Assembly (NCBI RefSeq): GCF_000150275.1
Contig: NW_002060955.1
Location: forward strand, 660,886-724,885
Direction of reading: 5' to 3'
Source: Trichoplax adhaerens
Lineage: Eukaryota; Placozoa; Uniplacotomia; Trichoplacea; Trichoplacidae
Length of the DNA stretch: 64,000 bases
Shown: positions 51,511 to 64,000 of the stretch, one piece after another
Layout of the letters: each line of letters begins with the position of its first letter
Position numbering within the stretch: the stretch's first letter is position 1
Notes under the pieces: model-generated
The model's input: only the letters and a program-made list of their open reading frames with translations
The model's database searches: none
What the model was told of the DNA's origin: nothing
Made by a program: the position numbers and the translations under genes

Positions 51511-53790
51511 TTATGGATGGGACATTGTACTATTGTGCTTTATTAATATTTTTCGACATCGGCTAATATAGTATTGCTTGGTGCAATCTTGACATTTTTC
51601 TCGATAACTTTTTAAATTAAATTGGCAGTTACATTTTACGCTTTGCGTGGATTTGGTAATGTGATAACCATAATCACAGCACATTTCTTCACACGAAATT
51701 TCACCAGCTTTAGCATACAAATGACATCGCCTACCAGCAACGCCAGTGATTCTATATTTCTTGTTTTTAGCGCAATAGTCAGGTGATGGATCAATATAAA
51801 TTAGTTCGTTGAGTTTAGGTAATCTTGCTCTCGAATTGTTTATTTTAATTACCAATTTGGTCTTGAGTCCAGTTTGCGGGTCTTTAGCTGAAGATTTCGC
51901 AAACATTGCTTTTTTGACTAGATTGGTTATTATGCGTTTTATATCCTTATCTGACGGTATATGAAAGAAGCAGGTACTGATAATGCTCATTTCCCCAAAA
52001 TAATTGCAATGAACTTTTACTATTTTCTTTATTGCCTTATTTTTAAAGGAAAATAAAATCAGTTTGAAGAGGTTAGAAAAGAGTTTGATGATAAATATAT
52101 ATAGAATTGCATGATTTTCAAAATGGCTTAAAATGGCTTAAATTTTCTAGTAACAACTTAGATCCTTTTTAATAGTGTAAATTATAAAATTATGGAACGG
52201 AAATATAGTAAGCTGTACAATTTTATAGTTTTTTTTTCTCTAAAGTAGAAATTATAAATCATATACTATCCATGCGATATAAATTTTTAATTAAATTTTA
52301 GTCTAAATTATTACATGAATTGCAACGCGGTGGTTGTGTTCTTCCATTAAACGACGACGATCAGATATTCTAGCACTATTTAGAAAGCTTTCCACAATTC
52401 CGAATATTCTGTGACATCTTTTAAGATGCTTATGCATATTTTCACCAGTGCTAGCATTCAAACCAGGACAGATATTTAGAGTTGTTCCAGATAAGCATTT
52501 CCTTACGCTATTGCGGGCTACTGTTGCTGCAATATATGCAGTTCTTATAGCAGCTTCCTTACTACCTATAATTATTAAAATTAAACCGATAAATGCAATA
52601 AGATTCTAAACTGCAACTAGAAAAGTAAATTTAATGCATTATACCGGTACATCTGCATGTAGTCAATATACTTATCATAAATCATATAAAATGATATTAC
52701 ATTAGAATTTTAATAAAGTAGATTAATATAATAACGTCTATAAGTTATATTACGCAATTTACCGATTGGTATTGCCTGAAATCGTATAGCTGACGACTCC
52801 ATATTGGTTTTACAATTCCAACGGTGAAAGCGGTATTTTTGACGACATAATCGTATGCCTGCTTTTATCCCATTATCAATTAGTTCAGGTAAAATTGGGC
52901 ACTTTTTGCAATGGCCAAATTGTGTTGTAGTTAGATCTAATAGTTTGCAAGGATTAAGAGATCCACTATCGATTGAGAGAGAAAGGAAATTTATTTTAAA
53001 CAAGACAATATCTTGATTAAATTGTATATTGAATTACTTGATCAAATTTATTAATATAGAGTTTATAATATGCGGATATGTAATATATTCAGAATTCACC
53101 AGTAGCACAATTGCAGCAGCATTGGTTTTAAAACATTGCTGTAGTCTACTATAAATATATAATTAATGTCATTTCCTGGCAATTTAAATTTTACTGTTAT
53201 AATTACTTTAAATTCGATTTTGTTTAATTTCAAAGGATATTTTATATAGGAGCATATACATTTTCTAAAGTTATTACATCTATTAATTAAATGATCTTGT
53301 AAAATTTTGTATAATTGGTTATTAAGTTATAGAAACAAATTTTGTCTCTTCTTTGACAAGGGTATATATCTATAGTAATTTGAACATTATTTCAAATGAA
53401 GCTTAATCAATTGGGTAAGTTTAATGTCTATTCAAAAAATGTATCTCTGAAATAAAGTTTTTACAATTTGAGAAATTAGAAAATATTGCATGGCTTTCTA
53501 ACATAACTTGTAATAAAATAAGATAAAAATTTTGTACGTTAATAATATGAACTTTATTAACAGTAAGTCCTTTGTAAATTATTGACGCAATTTAAACAGA
53601 ATCCGCAGACAGAGCTTACAGTGTTTTAAGAAATACAAAATACGAATTTTAAAACAATCTTTGTAGTTTTTAATGATCAATGGCGTTTATGATTTGATAA
53701 AATAGCTAATTACCTGGCATAGGGTAGAAATATGGCCAAAAAGAGCATATGATGAAGCTGATAAGAATGATATTGTTGATTATTAGTCAT
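51511..53790 (-). CDS. Divergent secreted Wnt ligand, complete, without the acylation serine
   Basis: Wnts are secreted Frizzled ligands. Four exons join in phase: 53714-53790, 52763-52965, 52315-52565 and 51511-52026, encoding 348 residues, a normal Wnt length. Exon 1 encodes a signal peptide with hydrophobic core MLFLAIFLPYA; cleavage is likely near residue 25. Wnt landmarks: CRQKYRFHRWNC ending at Cys 77, SKEAAIRTAYIAATVA (95 on), RRRLMEEHN, YIDPSPDYC (Cys 262), GVAGRRC (Cys 278), CEEMCCDYGY (289-298) and CNC (309-311), with a final Cys 334. I count 20 cysteines after the signal. Two hallmarks are altered. The CHGVSGSC loop is replaced by CNYFGEMS (184-191), putting Gly 188 where the lipid-bearing serine belongs, and the usual FHWCC after CNC reads FNLKS (313-317). 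The open frame, splice sites and remaining cysteines are intact, so this is not an evident pseudogene. The subfamily cannot be assigned. Confidence 0.9.
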
Positions 53791-56700
53791 GATTCTTCCT
53801 GATCATTTAGTCAACAATGTCAAATCAGGTTATCAAGGAATGAATATCACGAGCGACCTAATGTTGAAATGGCGGTTTAAGAAATTAGCGATGCTATTTA
53901 AAGCTTAAGACATAAAGTCTGTCTTATTATTAATATTATGAATCATATAATTTTATGTGGGTGCTTTCGTTCATATCTAGTAGCATGTCAATGTAATTAA
54001 AATTTTGAATGTAGATGCTATTATAATTATTTATTGAGTTTATTAATGAATTGAAATTTCTTCCAACATGAATATTGTACAACTTGAGACTATGACAGTT
54101 TTCACCTGAAGTATCTTCAATTAACTCAATTTATCGAAAGGTTAAATAAAGCGAACTATTCTTTATCATTTGCGTACGCTTATATATATTCATAAATAAA
54201 AGTTTTACTACAATTAATATAAAGTCTATTTAGGGAAGTATCAGCCAATTAGCCAGGGAATTAGAAATTTATTATTACGAAGTAACTTAATACAATTACT
54301 GTAAAACATTATTGTTAACACTATTTACTATCAATCGAATAAGAAAATAATTAAATAGAACTAAATTTGGTTATTAATACTGATATTCAATATAAAATTA
54401 GTTCCTATAATGACAAAAAATAAAAAATAAATTCGATTGTTCTAAATTTACAATAAATCATAGATGGATCTATTACTGTTATATATTATTTCTGTTTTGA
54501 TATGAACATTAGGTTAGCAATAAATCTAATATAGCTTTTGAAAAGACTATTGAACATAACTGATCTATTTCACTTAATTAAAATGTGGAAATACGGAGAC
54601 CATTATTTATTAATTTTATTGTATCTGATGGTACTTAGACAAAAACAAAAATTATACTCTATTCTTATTCATTTTCTCCTATAGCTTCTAAATATAATGT
54701 ATATCTCTATTGCTCAATGAACAGTACTTTATCCAGGACTATGCATATCAAATTTGCTATCAATTTATAAAGCATACAAATACACACAAAATTTAAGGCA
54801 TTTATATATAAGAATAGAAAGAAAGAGAGAAATTTTAAGATGTAGGAATACATAAACGAGCAAATATAATATAGATATTAATATTAAATCTCTTCCTCAT
54901 TTATTAAATAGTAATTTTTTAAGTGGATTTTAACATTCATTTTCGGCCTTGTAGTTTTTTTATTACATATAGATACAAATGTCAAGTTGATTGCTACTGT
55001 TTTTGTATAATTGGGTATTTAATATCTGGAAATGGGATTTCAATGTTATTATTAGCTGATAATTGAAATTATTTGTCTTTGCTGGAAGTTTAGATTTTCC
55101 GAGAATTAATGTTTTCGAAGATTATTTGCCTGAGTATTGGATAAAAATGGACCACAGTTGCTCAAAAAAGGAGATAATCAACAAATAACCAAATTATAGT
55201 GACTTTAAAAGATAGAATAATTTATAAGGATAATAAGGATAAAATGTCCATGGTAAAATGATATTCACAGAGATGTCTTAAAATGTGAATTTTCTGCATA
55301 GTATTAACTGCACATAAAGTTCAAAAACAAAACATATTTGAAAGCTTAAATATCTTGATAAATAGTTGAAAACTAGTACATAGAAAGTTACAGCATCGTA
55401 ATACAGTTTATCCGTGTGCAAAGATATGATCAAAAATCAATTTAAAATGAATGTTAGTTTTATTACTCATGTCATACACGTAAATACGTAAATTTTACCG
55501 TATTTATATGATAATGCCAATTCGATAATTTTTCATCCATCTGAAGTAATCTTGAGTTATATAAATTTAAATACTCTATATGCAAAGTTAAATTATTTAC
55601 TCTACCGCTAATACACTAAAATGAGAAAATTTAGAATTCTAAGAGAGTAAGTGAATAATATTCACACTTCTATTACATACATGTATTCTAATTTTTATTG
55701 ATAGCTCGCCAAATTGATGACTACAAGTGCGTAAATTGAATAAAGATGAAAGTTTTATTTACATTAAATGATAGATAATTATCTTTAGATGTGCAGATTA
55801 TTTAAAATTACTTAGCTATTAGCCTTAATTATGTTTCCACAGATGCGATATGAATATTTAAATGCTATGTCTAGCGGCGCTGCAACAAAACGAAAATCCA
55901 CGTACAGATTTTCGATGTGATAGCTGTAATTAATATCTAATTAGGATTTTCTTAATCTCCCATTTAGTCTATACTTTGTACAATAGCTTTAAGTAATAAT
56001 TAGTTTCAACCTTATTGCCCAGATACTATCTATACTGTAAAATCAACTTTGCAAATGAATGACCTACTGACCGTCTGATATTATTTGTAGTTGAATCAGC
56101 CTTTCATTTATAACATTTTACCATTCTGCTCTCATGCTACTATGCTTAATTAAATAAACTGAAATTCACCGTTGAATCGATAAAACATCTAAGATATGCG
56201 ATTCATTGAGAGGTATTATCTCTCTATATTGTATGTACAGTATTCTGTCTCTTTGAAAAATTTCCGAAAACTCAAATAACAGGAACCAATTTTATACCCT
56301 TCAAATTATACCTTGCTACCTGATTGATCATTGGCTCATTTATATAATCCAACTAGTTACTACTTCGGATAACGTTGCTCGATTTTATGGACTATACCTG
56401 TACCAAAACTTATCAGGCCAATTTTTAAGCCTAATAGTGTGTTTTAATAAATTGTTTAGGTCATCAAATGATATCAGTTAACTTTATTATCCATTTGGCG
56501 AAGCGATAACTATCTTGAAATCTATCAAATAACTTGAAATGTATAGATACATTAGAATAATAGATTTAAAGAAAGATTTAGAGACACTGTAGAATATACT
56601 TCACTAATTACTGTCTATCTTATAATACAATCTCAGCTAGATATAAGAATCAAGTAGCACAAAATTCCCTAATACTGATTATGGCTTGAACTAACTCTAT

Positions 56701-59700
56701 CAAAAGATTTGCCTTATATTAATGCTTTCCATATTGTAAAGGCCACTACCGTTCACCTTTATTTTTATTATGTGTTAATAGGAGATTGCTTGTTTTTTTA
56801 ATTTTAGCTTTCGGTTACTTTATTTAAAGGCTGTAAATTAAGGAACTGACTTCTATTTTCGTTATTTTTGTTAATTATTAGCAGTAGTATTATACTATTG
56901 TATCTAATGCAATGTTACTGGTATAGAAACGTATAGAAATATGAATGAGTAACTAAAATGATAAATACAATGATAAATGATACTTAAGGTAATTAATTAG
57001 ATCAAGGCATTGTATTTACGCTACAAGTCACTTATTAATATTTTTACTAGAATTCTGCGTTGTATTCAATTTCTTTTAAAAGTGTTATTTAACAATTGTG
57101 AATACGTAGGAATTAATATTAGTAATTAACTATTTCCTGCTAATAAGGTACATTTATGGATAAATAGTTCGTAAGCAAGATATAAAAGCACTTACTCTTA
57201 TAACGTACTGCTATAGTACCATTAGTATTATTAAGTATAAATTTTATAATTTTGGACATTAAAATTTACTTAAGTAAAATAGGTCTTAAAATAGGACATT
57301 TATATATTTAGAAGATCCTTATGTATTAGCTGATGTACCGATACCTTACTGAGACTAAATATAGTAAAACTATTAATAGAGTCTTTTGATATTACGATAA
57401 TGATTATATGTTTAATGTTATAGTCGCCTTATGTTGTTCTAGACAAGAGTCTTAGAAAAAGTGGGATAACATAGAAAAATCTATTTATTTATTTAGTAGA
57501 GTGATGAAAATCTAAATTAAGATATAGAGATAGCAATAATAGTATGTTTATGCACCGATGTTTTGTATATAACTAGGGTTTCTCTTAAAATTAACATAAG
57601 TTTTGTTAACGACTATAGTTCAAAACTTGACTTTGTGGCTTTAAGTTAACTTAAGTTTTTCTAGTTTCAACTACTGAGTTGTGACACTTACAAACTAAAT
57701 TTCGTAATAAATGATTGTTTAGTGTTTTATGCTTATAGCTCGTCAAGTGATCCACCCACGCAGTATAAATTTAAAATAATTTGTTCCAAATTTACGATTT
57801 CTATACCTTTTTTATGCCATCATTAAAGAAAGCGGAAACAAATCAGCTGCTTTATGACTTTAATTGATAAAAATTAATAACGGCCTATTTGTATTTCTAC
57901 TAACATCCAGTATGGTGGCTATATTTTTAGACTGCAGGTAAAAATTTAAAATATGACGAAATATATTATTATAGTACTATGAAGTGTCATTAGATAAAAA
58001 TAGACACTGTCGTGTTATATATTAATAAATAATAATTATAATTAATGTAATGATTCTAATTACCGGAATCCAATAATAAACTAATCAATAGTAAAAAAAT
58101 AAAGTGACCTAGATCGTTCGTTTGACTGTAAAGCTACAAGTTAAATTTCTTGCTCTGTTGTCTAGTCTAGGATTACGCAAAAAAAATTATCCACTCCCTT
58201 CTACTATGATTATTCATGGCATAAGTCAATGCTACTCTGTGTAAGTTAAGCTTTAACAAATATACCATTAATTAAAGAACATTAGTAATTGATGCGGTTC
58301 CGGTTACTTGCTGTGTGCTTTCTTACACAATTTAATGCAATAGTTCAAATATACGCTTTACCACAGTTCAGATGCTAGCAGTATTTGTGTATACTATTAC
58401 GTACATTTACTACACTTAAACATTATTTATCTTTCCTCTAAGCACATGCTACAGCTATAATATCAGACAATTCATTAGAAAGATACAGGGAGTATGTTAA
58501 TTTTGCATTTTTGAATCTATTTATCTATTTACATAACCTGTGTGTATAATTTATAATATCATACTGTTGTAATTATGCAATGACACGTGAATAAAATTGC
58601 AAAGTCAGTTCTTACTCTTGTAACATTAAGTAGGCTCAGACACATTTCTTTCTTAAATATTCAGTAATTATTTGAAAAGAATACAGTTTTACTGATTTAA
58701 TAATGAAAACGCTAAGAAACATTTCATCATCAGTAATAAACTATATACTTTTACACCCCTTTACAGTTTAATTTTGATGCTAAATAAATTTATGAATTTG
58801 CACGATATGCTGAGATACTGCATTTAATATCATATTTGGCAAGGATGTTCAGCGTTCATCCAAATTTAACAGCTTTATTATCAAACCCGCTGGGAAAAGA
58901 ATTCGTGATTGTATGATTTAAATAAAAAGTATCTATCATATTCTGAAAGATATTCAAAATCATAAAAAGGTTTTATATTAAGATTTAATGAAGTGCATCT
59001 ATTGATGTTTAACTAGTGAAGGCCCTTCCATTTATGCTTTTTACATATAAAATTTGATTAGCTATTGTTTAATGGCTAGAAACTATTTACTGCTTTGATA
59101 GTAAATATGCTATATCAAGTGTAGCAAATTATTACTGCCTATCCAACGTTGTTTCGTACATTTATGTACTTGTTAGGTCAATCCCTAACATGATCATTGA
59201 AGATACTTGATATTTGATTGAATGAGTAATATAGCAGCCTATGTGTATGCTATTGATATGAAATAGACATATTTATTTTGTTTAGAATGTATTCAACTTA
59301 CGTACTAGACATAGGATTGCTAACGCAGTAAAGTAAAGTCATTTCTTATTTACGAATTAAAGTTGCTAGTTTTGATTGTAACTATACTTATGATCACTGC
59401 TATTCAAGAAAGACCAATGCTTATGATTGATTTTTTTTAACTATCAATATCAACTAAAATTACATTTATGATCATAGAATAATAGTTACATTAAACTACG
59501 TTTTCCCAAAATCGATGAAAGATCAATTAAATAATATATACCAAAAGATGAAATAATGCTAGATTTGATTCTATAACTTATAAGATACGGATAAATTAGG
59601 CAACGTAGATCTTGCATTAGGGTTTGCTTAGACAGTTATTAATATCAATAATATCAAGCTTATTTAAAGTTTGTAAAAGAGCGTCGAAAGTTGATCGGCT

Positions 59701-62700
59701 TTAAACTTTCCATGACTGTATTACTGTGAAATTCAATAGAAGGAGGTACTACTGTATCGCTATTTCAAACTGATAATGAAATGAATTCTCAAAATAAAAT
59801 ATAATTTTCTCACTTACCCTTTAGACTCCTCTCTTATTTACGACTAGCACCTTCACATATGATTAGCTGTTTACATCAACACAATTATCGTTGACGGTTA
59901 AAATTGGCATTACTTTATTTTCGAGCTTGAAAAGAAATGCAAGACAATTTAATTCTTTGATATTGCTATTCTAGTCTTTTAATTGTTATAGTGGTCATTT
60001 ACAAATAAGATTTGTCTGACGAATCCGATAGTAACCTAAATAACAACTAATAGCTTACTATAGCCTCAAGCAATCGTAAATGCGAATAAAGCTTTTAGCG
60101 AAATACGTTAAGTTTGTACTAGCTTTAATGACAACAATCAATCTCCAATCCTTCATCACAATATGTTCACAGACCCTTAATGATTAGAATTACAGTCTTC
60201 TCTCATAAGCAGCGGCTTTGTCTCTCATTCATGTTATAAATTTTAATTCTCAGACGTTATGTCAATAATAAACAAAAAAATGAACCATAATATATTATGG
60301 AATAATAAATACGCTAAAATTATACTTATTTACCTAAGCGTGATTTAACTGAGATAATGCGAATACATTATGCTATTTTTTTCTCGAGAGATTTTTTAAA
60401 CAAGTTAATACCATAAAGTTGATTCTATTCTTAGAACTTGTCGTACGATATATTTAGTTTCTTATATTCATAGTAATAATTCAAAATGCTACCTTATTTT
60501 CTCTTTAATCGATAGTAAATAAGTCTAAATCTGATTATATTGGCATAGCATGTCTAAAGGAAGCTTTCGATTGCTTATACGAATTCTTTACTACCCTTAA
60601 AACAAAAATTTAGTGCATTTATAACTCACTATTTCATTAAGCTTCCTGGCAATGCGCATTCATTTATTTGCAGTTAACTGTCTATTAATATTTTCATTAG
60701 CGTAATGTCATCATTTCTGATTACTGAAATTAATAGAAAAAGATCATTATAATAACATTATGCTTTATAGTGCCTTTAAGTTATTGTTAATAAAACTGAA
60801 GGTTGAGAAAAGTGGTGTTAGCGCTTTAACATGAAAGCAAATATCGATTAAATGCCACACTATGTTGGTACATATAAGTTTGATTGATGAGAGCTTGATT
60901 AAAACTAAATTAGAAAGATTTTATCTTGATATCAAAGAGGAGATGGTGGTAGTAACTCCGTATACAATTAAGAATTAATCTCAGTGCGTACTATCTGTAG
61001 TCATAATAAAGCATTTGTAGTTAAGCTATCGTAATATTTACTTGTAGTAACTTACAATTCATAGCATATACGATTGCACAATTTAACCAATTATATTAAT
61101 GTCATATTATAGAAAGCTCAGATGTTACCTATATATCGAAATCTATCATTATTGGATACGTAATAAATTGCTATTCATAAGAGGAGTATCCATTACTATC
61201 TATACCATTCAAGGATGGCTTCATTAACTAATATACTGGCACATATGTGTACAAAATAATCTCAGTCATCCAGATTATGAAAACTGCCGCTGACATTAAA
61301 CGGCAAGGCTTACGTTAGAAAGTAATCAACTATATGTATATAAAAATTATCTGTGAGCTACCATACTGTATAGTTCGCTATAAAATTAAATTATAAAAAA
61401 CTATACATAAATGATCTAGATCGAAAGTAATGTTTTGTGCTTTAACAAATATATTTCGTAACTAGTTTTGTTACTTGCTAAGTTGATTAAAAATCGTTAA
61501 CGAAGTGCCAGTATTATAGTAAATAAAAACAAGCTTAATGGAATATAAGTAAGCTGTGTAATATAATTAATAATCTTATCTGTTTTTAATACGGAAGATA
61601 AATGTAAGATGTACCAAGTTAAATTACGCTATGTTCAGATCCAGACGATGATAACAGCACCAAGGACGGTGGGATAAAAAGCTTATATGTAAATGAATAG
61701 AGATAATGCGGGTAGGGTCGATTGATTTAATAAGCCCATAGATCAACTAAACAGTTAAGGTCATTAAATATGAATAGATAAAAGAAAAGAATATCAGTGA
61801 CCTTTAAAGTTATTTTAATCAGCTATTTTTGCCATAGGCAAATCTTATATCAGCTGAATGATGAGTGGCATGGAACAGTAGGGTCGTTGTGCAACTTTAT
61901 CAATTATAATTTAATATTACGTTAGAATTAAAACAAAGCCAAGTTCAATTGTAATTGCCATTACGATAATCTATACAATTAAAACGCGATTCTTTTCTTT
62001 AAATTAATCATTTTTTTTATTGGCCGTAATTTTAAAGCATCTAAGATTAAAACCTATTCGTAAAGGCACAAATTAATTAATTCTATCGCTTGACACGACT
62101 TTAATTAATCTCTAGTGGTAAATGATTTAATTTGCACCAAAACTACCATTTAGATACAAGAAATCGTTAAATAGCATCAGAATTGATGTTATGTAAAACC
62201 AGTAAACTTATTTATCAGCGCAATATCAAATATTGAATATCTGCAACAGCGAACTCTCTATGTTTTAGTACCCAGCATGAAATTTCATGTTTAAATGCTT
62301 ACAAAAACAATTGAATCGATTGCAAAGCTGAGCATTTTAACATCACAAGGCTGATATTAGCTTCGCTAACAAATTTTCCGTTATAAGCTAAAATGGATTT
62401 TGCTATTATTAAAAGTGAAATATTGAATTATAAGCTATTGACCAAAGTAGAACTTTAAATCTTAACACTACCTGCACAAGTAACGCCCGTGGATATTTAA
62501 ATTTCACTTTTACGATATATACGAGCATTCGTACAAATATATATATATATATAAATTCATGAACATTCTTCTGATTATTGCTATTGCAATGGTCATTTTG
62601 ACCGATAAAAACCATTAACATCTGGAAAATGTCGTTATAAATTAGTATTATATTATGATGAGATTGTATAGCATGCCAATCTACAATTTTACGCAGGCGC

Positions 62701-62900
62701 TATACACTGACGAAAGACTGTTTTAAATTCTTACTTTCTGGTTGCATACGAAATCACCAAGCTGATCAAGTCCAGTAGATCCGGAAATAATATATCATAT
62801 GGCTGGCTAATCTACAACCTTATGTCATGTACTCGAAGGTATTTTAATTTGATTTCTTTTTCTATACAATTTTAGCACGTCTTATCGAGCAATATATTTT
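53791..62900. other. Long AT-rich intergenic region upstream of Wnt
   Basis: About 9 kb with no exon, RNA gene or array that I can defend. It holds short AT runs (for example an (AT)n tract at 62539-62553) and presumably Wnt regulatory DNA close to 53.8 kb. The open frame at 62409-62621 is AT-run sequence without motif. Confidence 0.45.
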
Positions 62901-62914
62901 TAACTTTTTTGATG

Positions 62915-62998
62915 TTAGTAGTAAATCTTGTCCACTTTCTTCAAATTGATCTTTAAGAATTCTGGTTTATCTCTTTCTTCTTCTTGAATTCTATCAGC
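62915..62998 (-). CDS. Coding-like terminal exon fragment, unrecognised
   Basis: Behind an acceptor-like CTATTAAG, an open frame reads ADRIQEEERDKPEFLK, then INLKKVDKIYY, then a stop: 27 residues in phase 0. The composition (charged helix, then a PEFLK-type end) is much more protein-like than the surroundings. The KPEFLK pattern recalls the edges of cytoskeletal or Ig-domain proteins, but this is not enough to name it. No partner exon was found; it may be a remnant. Confidence 0.3.
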   Translation of the reverse strand, partial: ADRIQEEERDKPEFLKINLKKVDKIYY

Positions 62999-63149
62999 CT
63001 TAATAGGAGATAAATATAAAAATGGAGTGGCTCAATCAAATACTGAAAGTCTTTTAGATAACATCTTGAATTTGTTTGCTAAAGTTCAAGAAACGATGGA
63101 ATTGCTACGACTATCAAGATCAAATAATCACAAATGGAGTATTAGATAA
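62999..63149 (+). pseudogene. Coding-like fragment on the plus strand, possibly decayed
   Basis: Following CTATCAG, an open frame reads LIGDKYKNGVAQSNTESLL, then DNILNLFAKVQETMELLRL and SRSNNHKWSIR before TAA. It looks like an amphipathic helix. Continuing on the same strand, 63183-63280 contains two 54-base repeats (18 codons apart, in phase) reading LAE-stop-IKGI and LAD-stop-IKGI, which suggests a broken repeat-containing gene. No family recognised. Confidence 0.3.
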
Positions 63150-63279
63150 AAGTAATTAATTCACTTTAAATTATCGCAAAAGGAGCACTAGCTGAGTAGA
63201 TAAAAGGAATTGATAAAGTTCAAACTATCGTAAGAAAAGCTTTAGCTGATTAAATAAAAGGAATTTTAAATGAGAAAAC

Positions 63280-64000
63280 AACGGTATATTGTATGTTACT
63301 TTATTGTATCCTTCTAAGTTTAACTATAACATGCTGAAAGAGGAATCGCCCTGATACCCGGAGGATCCTGTTAAGGTTATTGTCATAGTTTTGTTTTATA
63401 CAGCAAGCTATTCATCTGGATTGTCCTGGCCAGCTTAATAAACTACTTATTTAGAGCTTTAGCTAAAATATCCTGAATAAACTATTACATAAATGTTTAA
63501 TTAGTATCCATAAGCGAAAGCTTCGAAGGAGTTATGCCTAATAATGAATTTCGATGGGTAATTAGTTCCCTGATGCTTCATTAGTAATAGCTATCGTAGC
63601 CATGAAGAATTTTAACTTACTCGGAATCTTCATACCAACACTGTTACATGTGACATCATATTTCGGGCTCAATATTAGTCTACTAGTTATCCTCACACTA
63701 ATACTAAGCTGAAATCACGTAACAAGGATTTATGTACCATTGAAAGATTTAAATTTATAAGAAGCTCTATCAAAATCTCCCTAGGATAAAGTCCTACTCC
63801 AAGAATGGCTTTATTGGAGTAGTATAGGTGCGACAGCTATGGTACATAATACCGTAATTTGTAAAGTTAAGAGAATTTCGAGATTAATTAGATTTAATGC
63901 TAATAGTTTTACAGTATTTATATAAAGTACTTCCGTGTACCACGTCTTAGATCTAGTGAAATTACTGTATGTAGGAAGTTTACCCTTTGAATACGGTTGG
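63280..64000. other. Right edge; possible remnants of coding sequence
   Basis: A plus-strand open frame at 63602-63712 reads MKNFNLLGIFIPTLL and continues with a second hydrophobic stretch (SLLVILTLIL), i.e. one or two potential membrane segments, before TGA. Downstream the same frame stays protein-like (RIYVPLKDL, DKVLLQEWLYWSSIGATAMV) but is cut by TAA and TAG. The sequence is less AT-rich than the preceding 9 kb. It may be a decayed gene or the edge of one continuing past the window. Confidence 0.3.

Noticed and set aside
51511-53790. Wnt as a pseudogene
   Set aside because: All four exons are open, phases match, splice sites are canonical, a signal peptide is present and most structural cysteines remain.
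63602-63712. Mitochondrial insert (reading TGA as Trp)
   Set aside because: The frame stays broken by TAA and TAG even with TGA read through, and no mitochondrial protein is recognised.

Overview
The window looks like nuclear DNA from an early-branching animal, most likely a placozoan (Trichoplax/Hoilungia type). It is AT-rich, carries animal-only families (Wnt, dystrophin, MDM1), and its genes have many short GT-AG introns and exons of 16 to 450 bases. No bacterial, organellar, rRNA or tRNA feature was seen. The species is inferred; the gene families are read from conserved residues and consistent exon phases.

Layout. (1) 1-5842, minus strand: the N-terminal third of a dystrophin-family protein (two CH domains, a short acidic hinge, then spectrin repeats), running off the left edge. 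(2) About 6.4-22.2 kb: no convincing gene, but a chain of at least seven different decayed tandem-repeat arrays with units of about 90-190 bases. (3) 24317-33627, minus: complete AK9 (adenylate/nucleoside-phosphate kinase 9), 31 exons, 1863 residues, four P-loops. (4) 33628-35225: a shared upstream region holding GTAC-rich palindromic sequence and a 143-base inverted repeat. (5) 35226-38648, plus: complete ZNF277, 13 exons, 363 residues. (6) 39459-44628 (perhaps 45148), minus: MDM1, convergent with ZNF277, with a 16-base microexon and a likely GC-AG intron. (7) 47651-47787, minus: a terminal exon of an unrecognised gene. (8) 51511-53790, minus: a complete, very divergent Wnt (4 exons, 348 residues) that lacks the acylation serine and several near-universal cysteines. 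(9) 53.8-64 kb: AT-rich sequence without a recognised gene, apart from coding-like fragments at 62.9-63.9 kb.

The genes do not form one pathway. Dystrophin links actin to the membrane, AK9 handles nucleotides and is tied to cilia in other animals, MDM1 binds microtubules at centrioles, ZNF277 is a C2H2 zinc-finger protein and Wnt is a secreted ligand. The two most notable items are the Wnt without its lipid-attachment serine and the mosaic of old tandem arrays.
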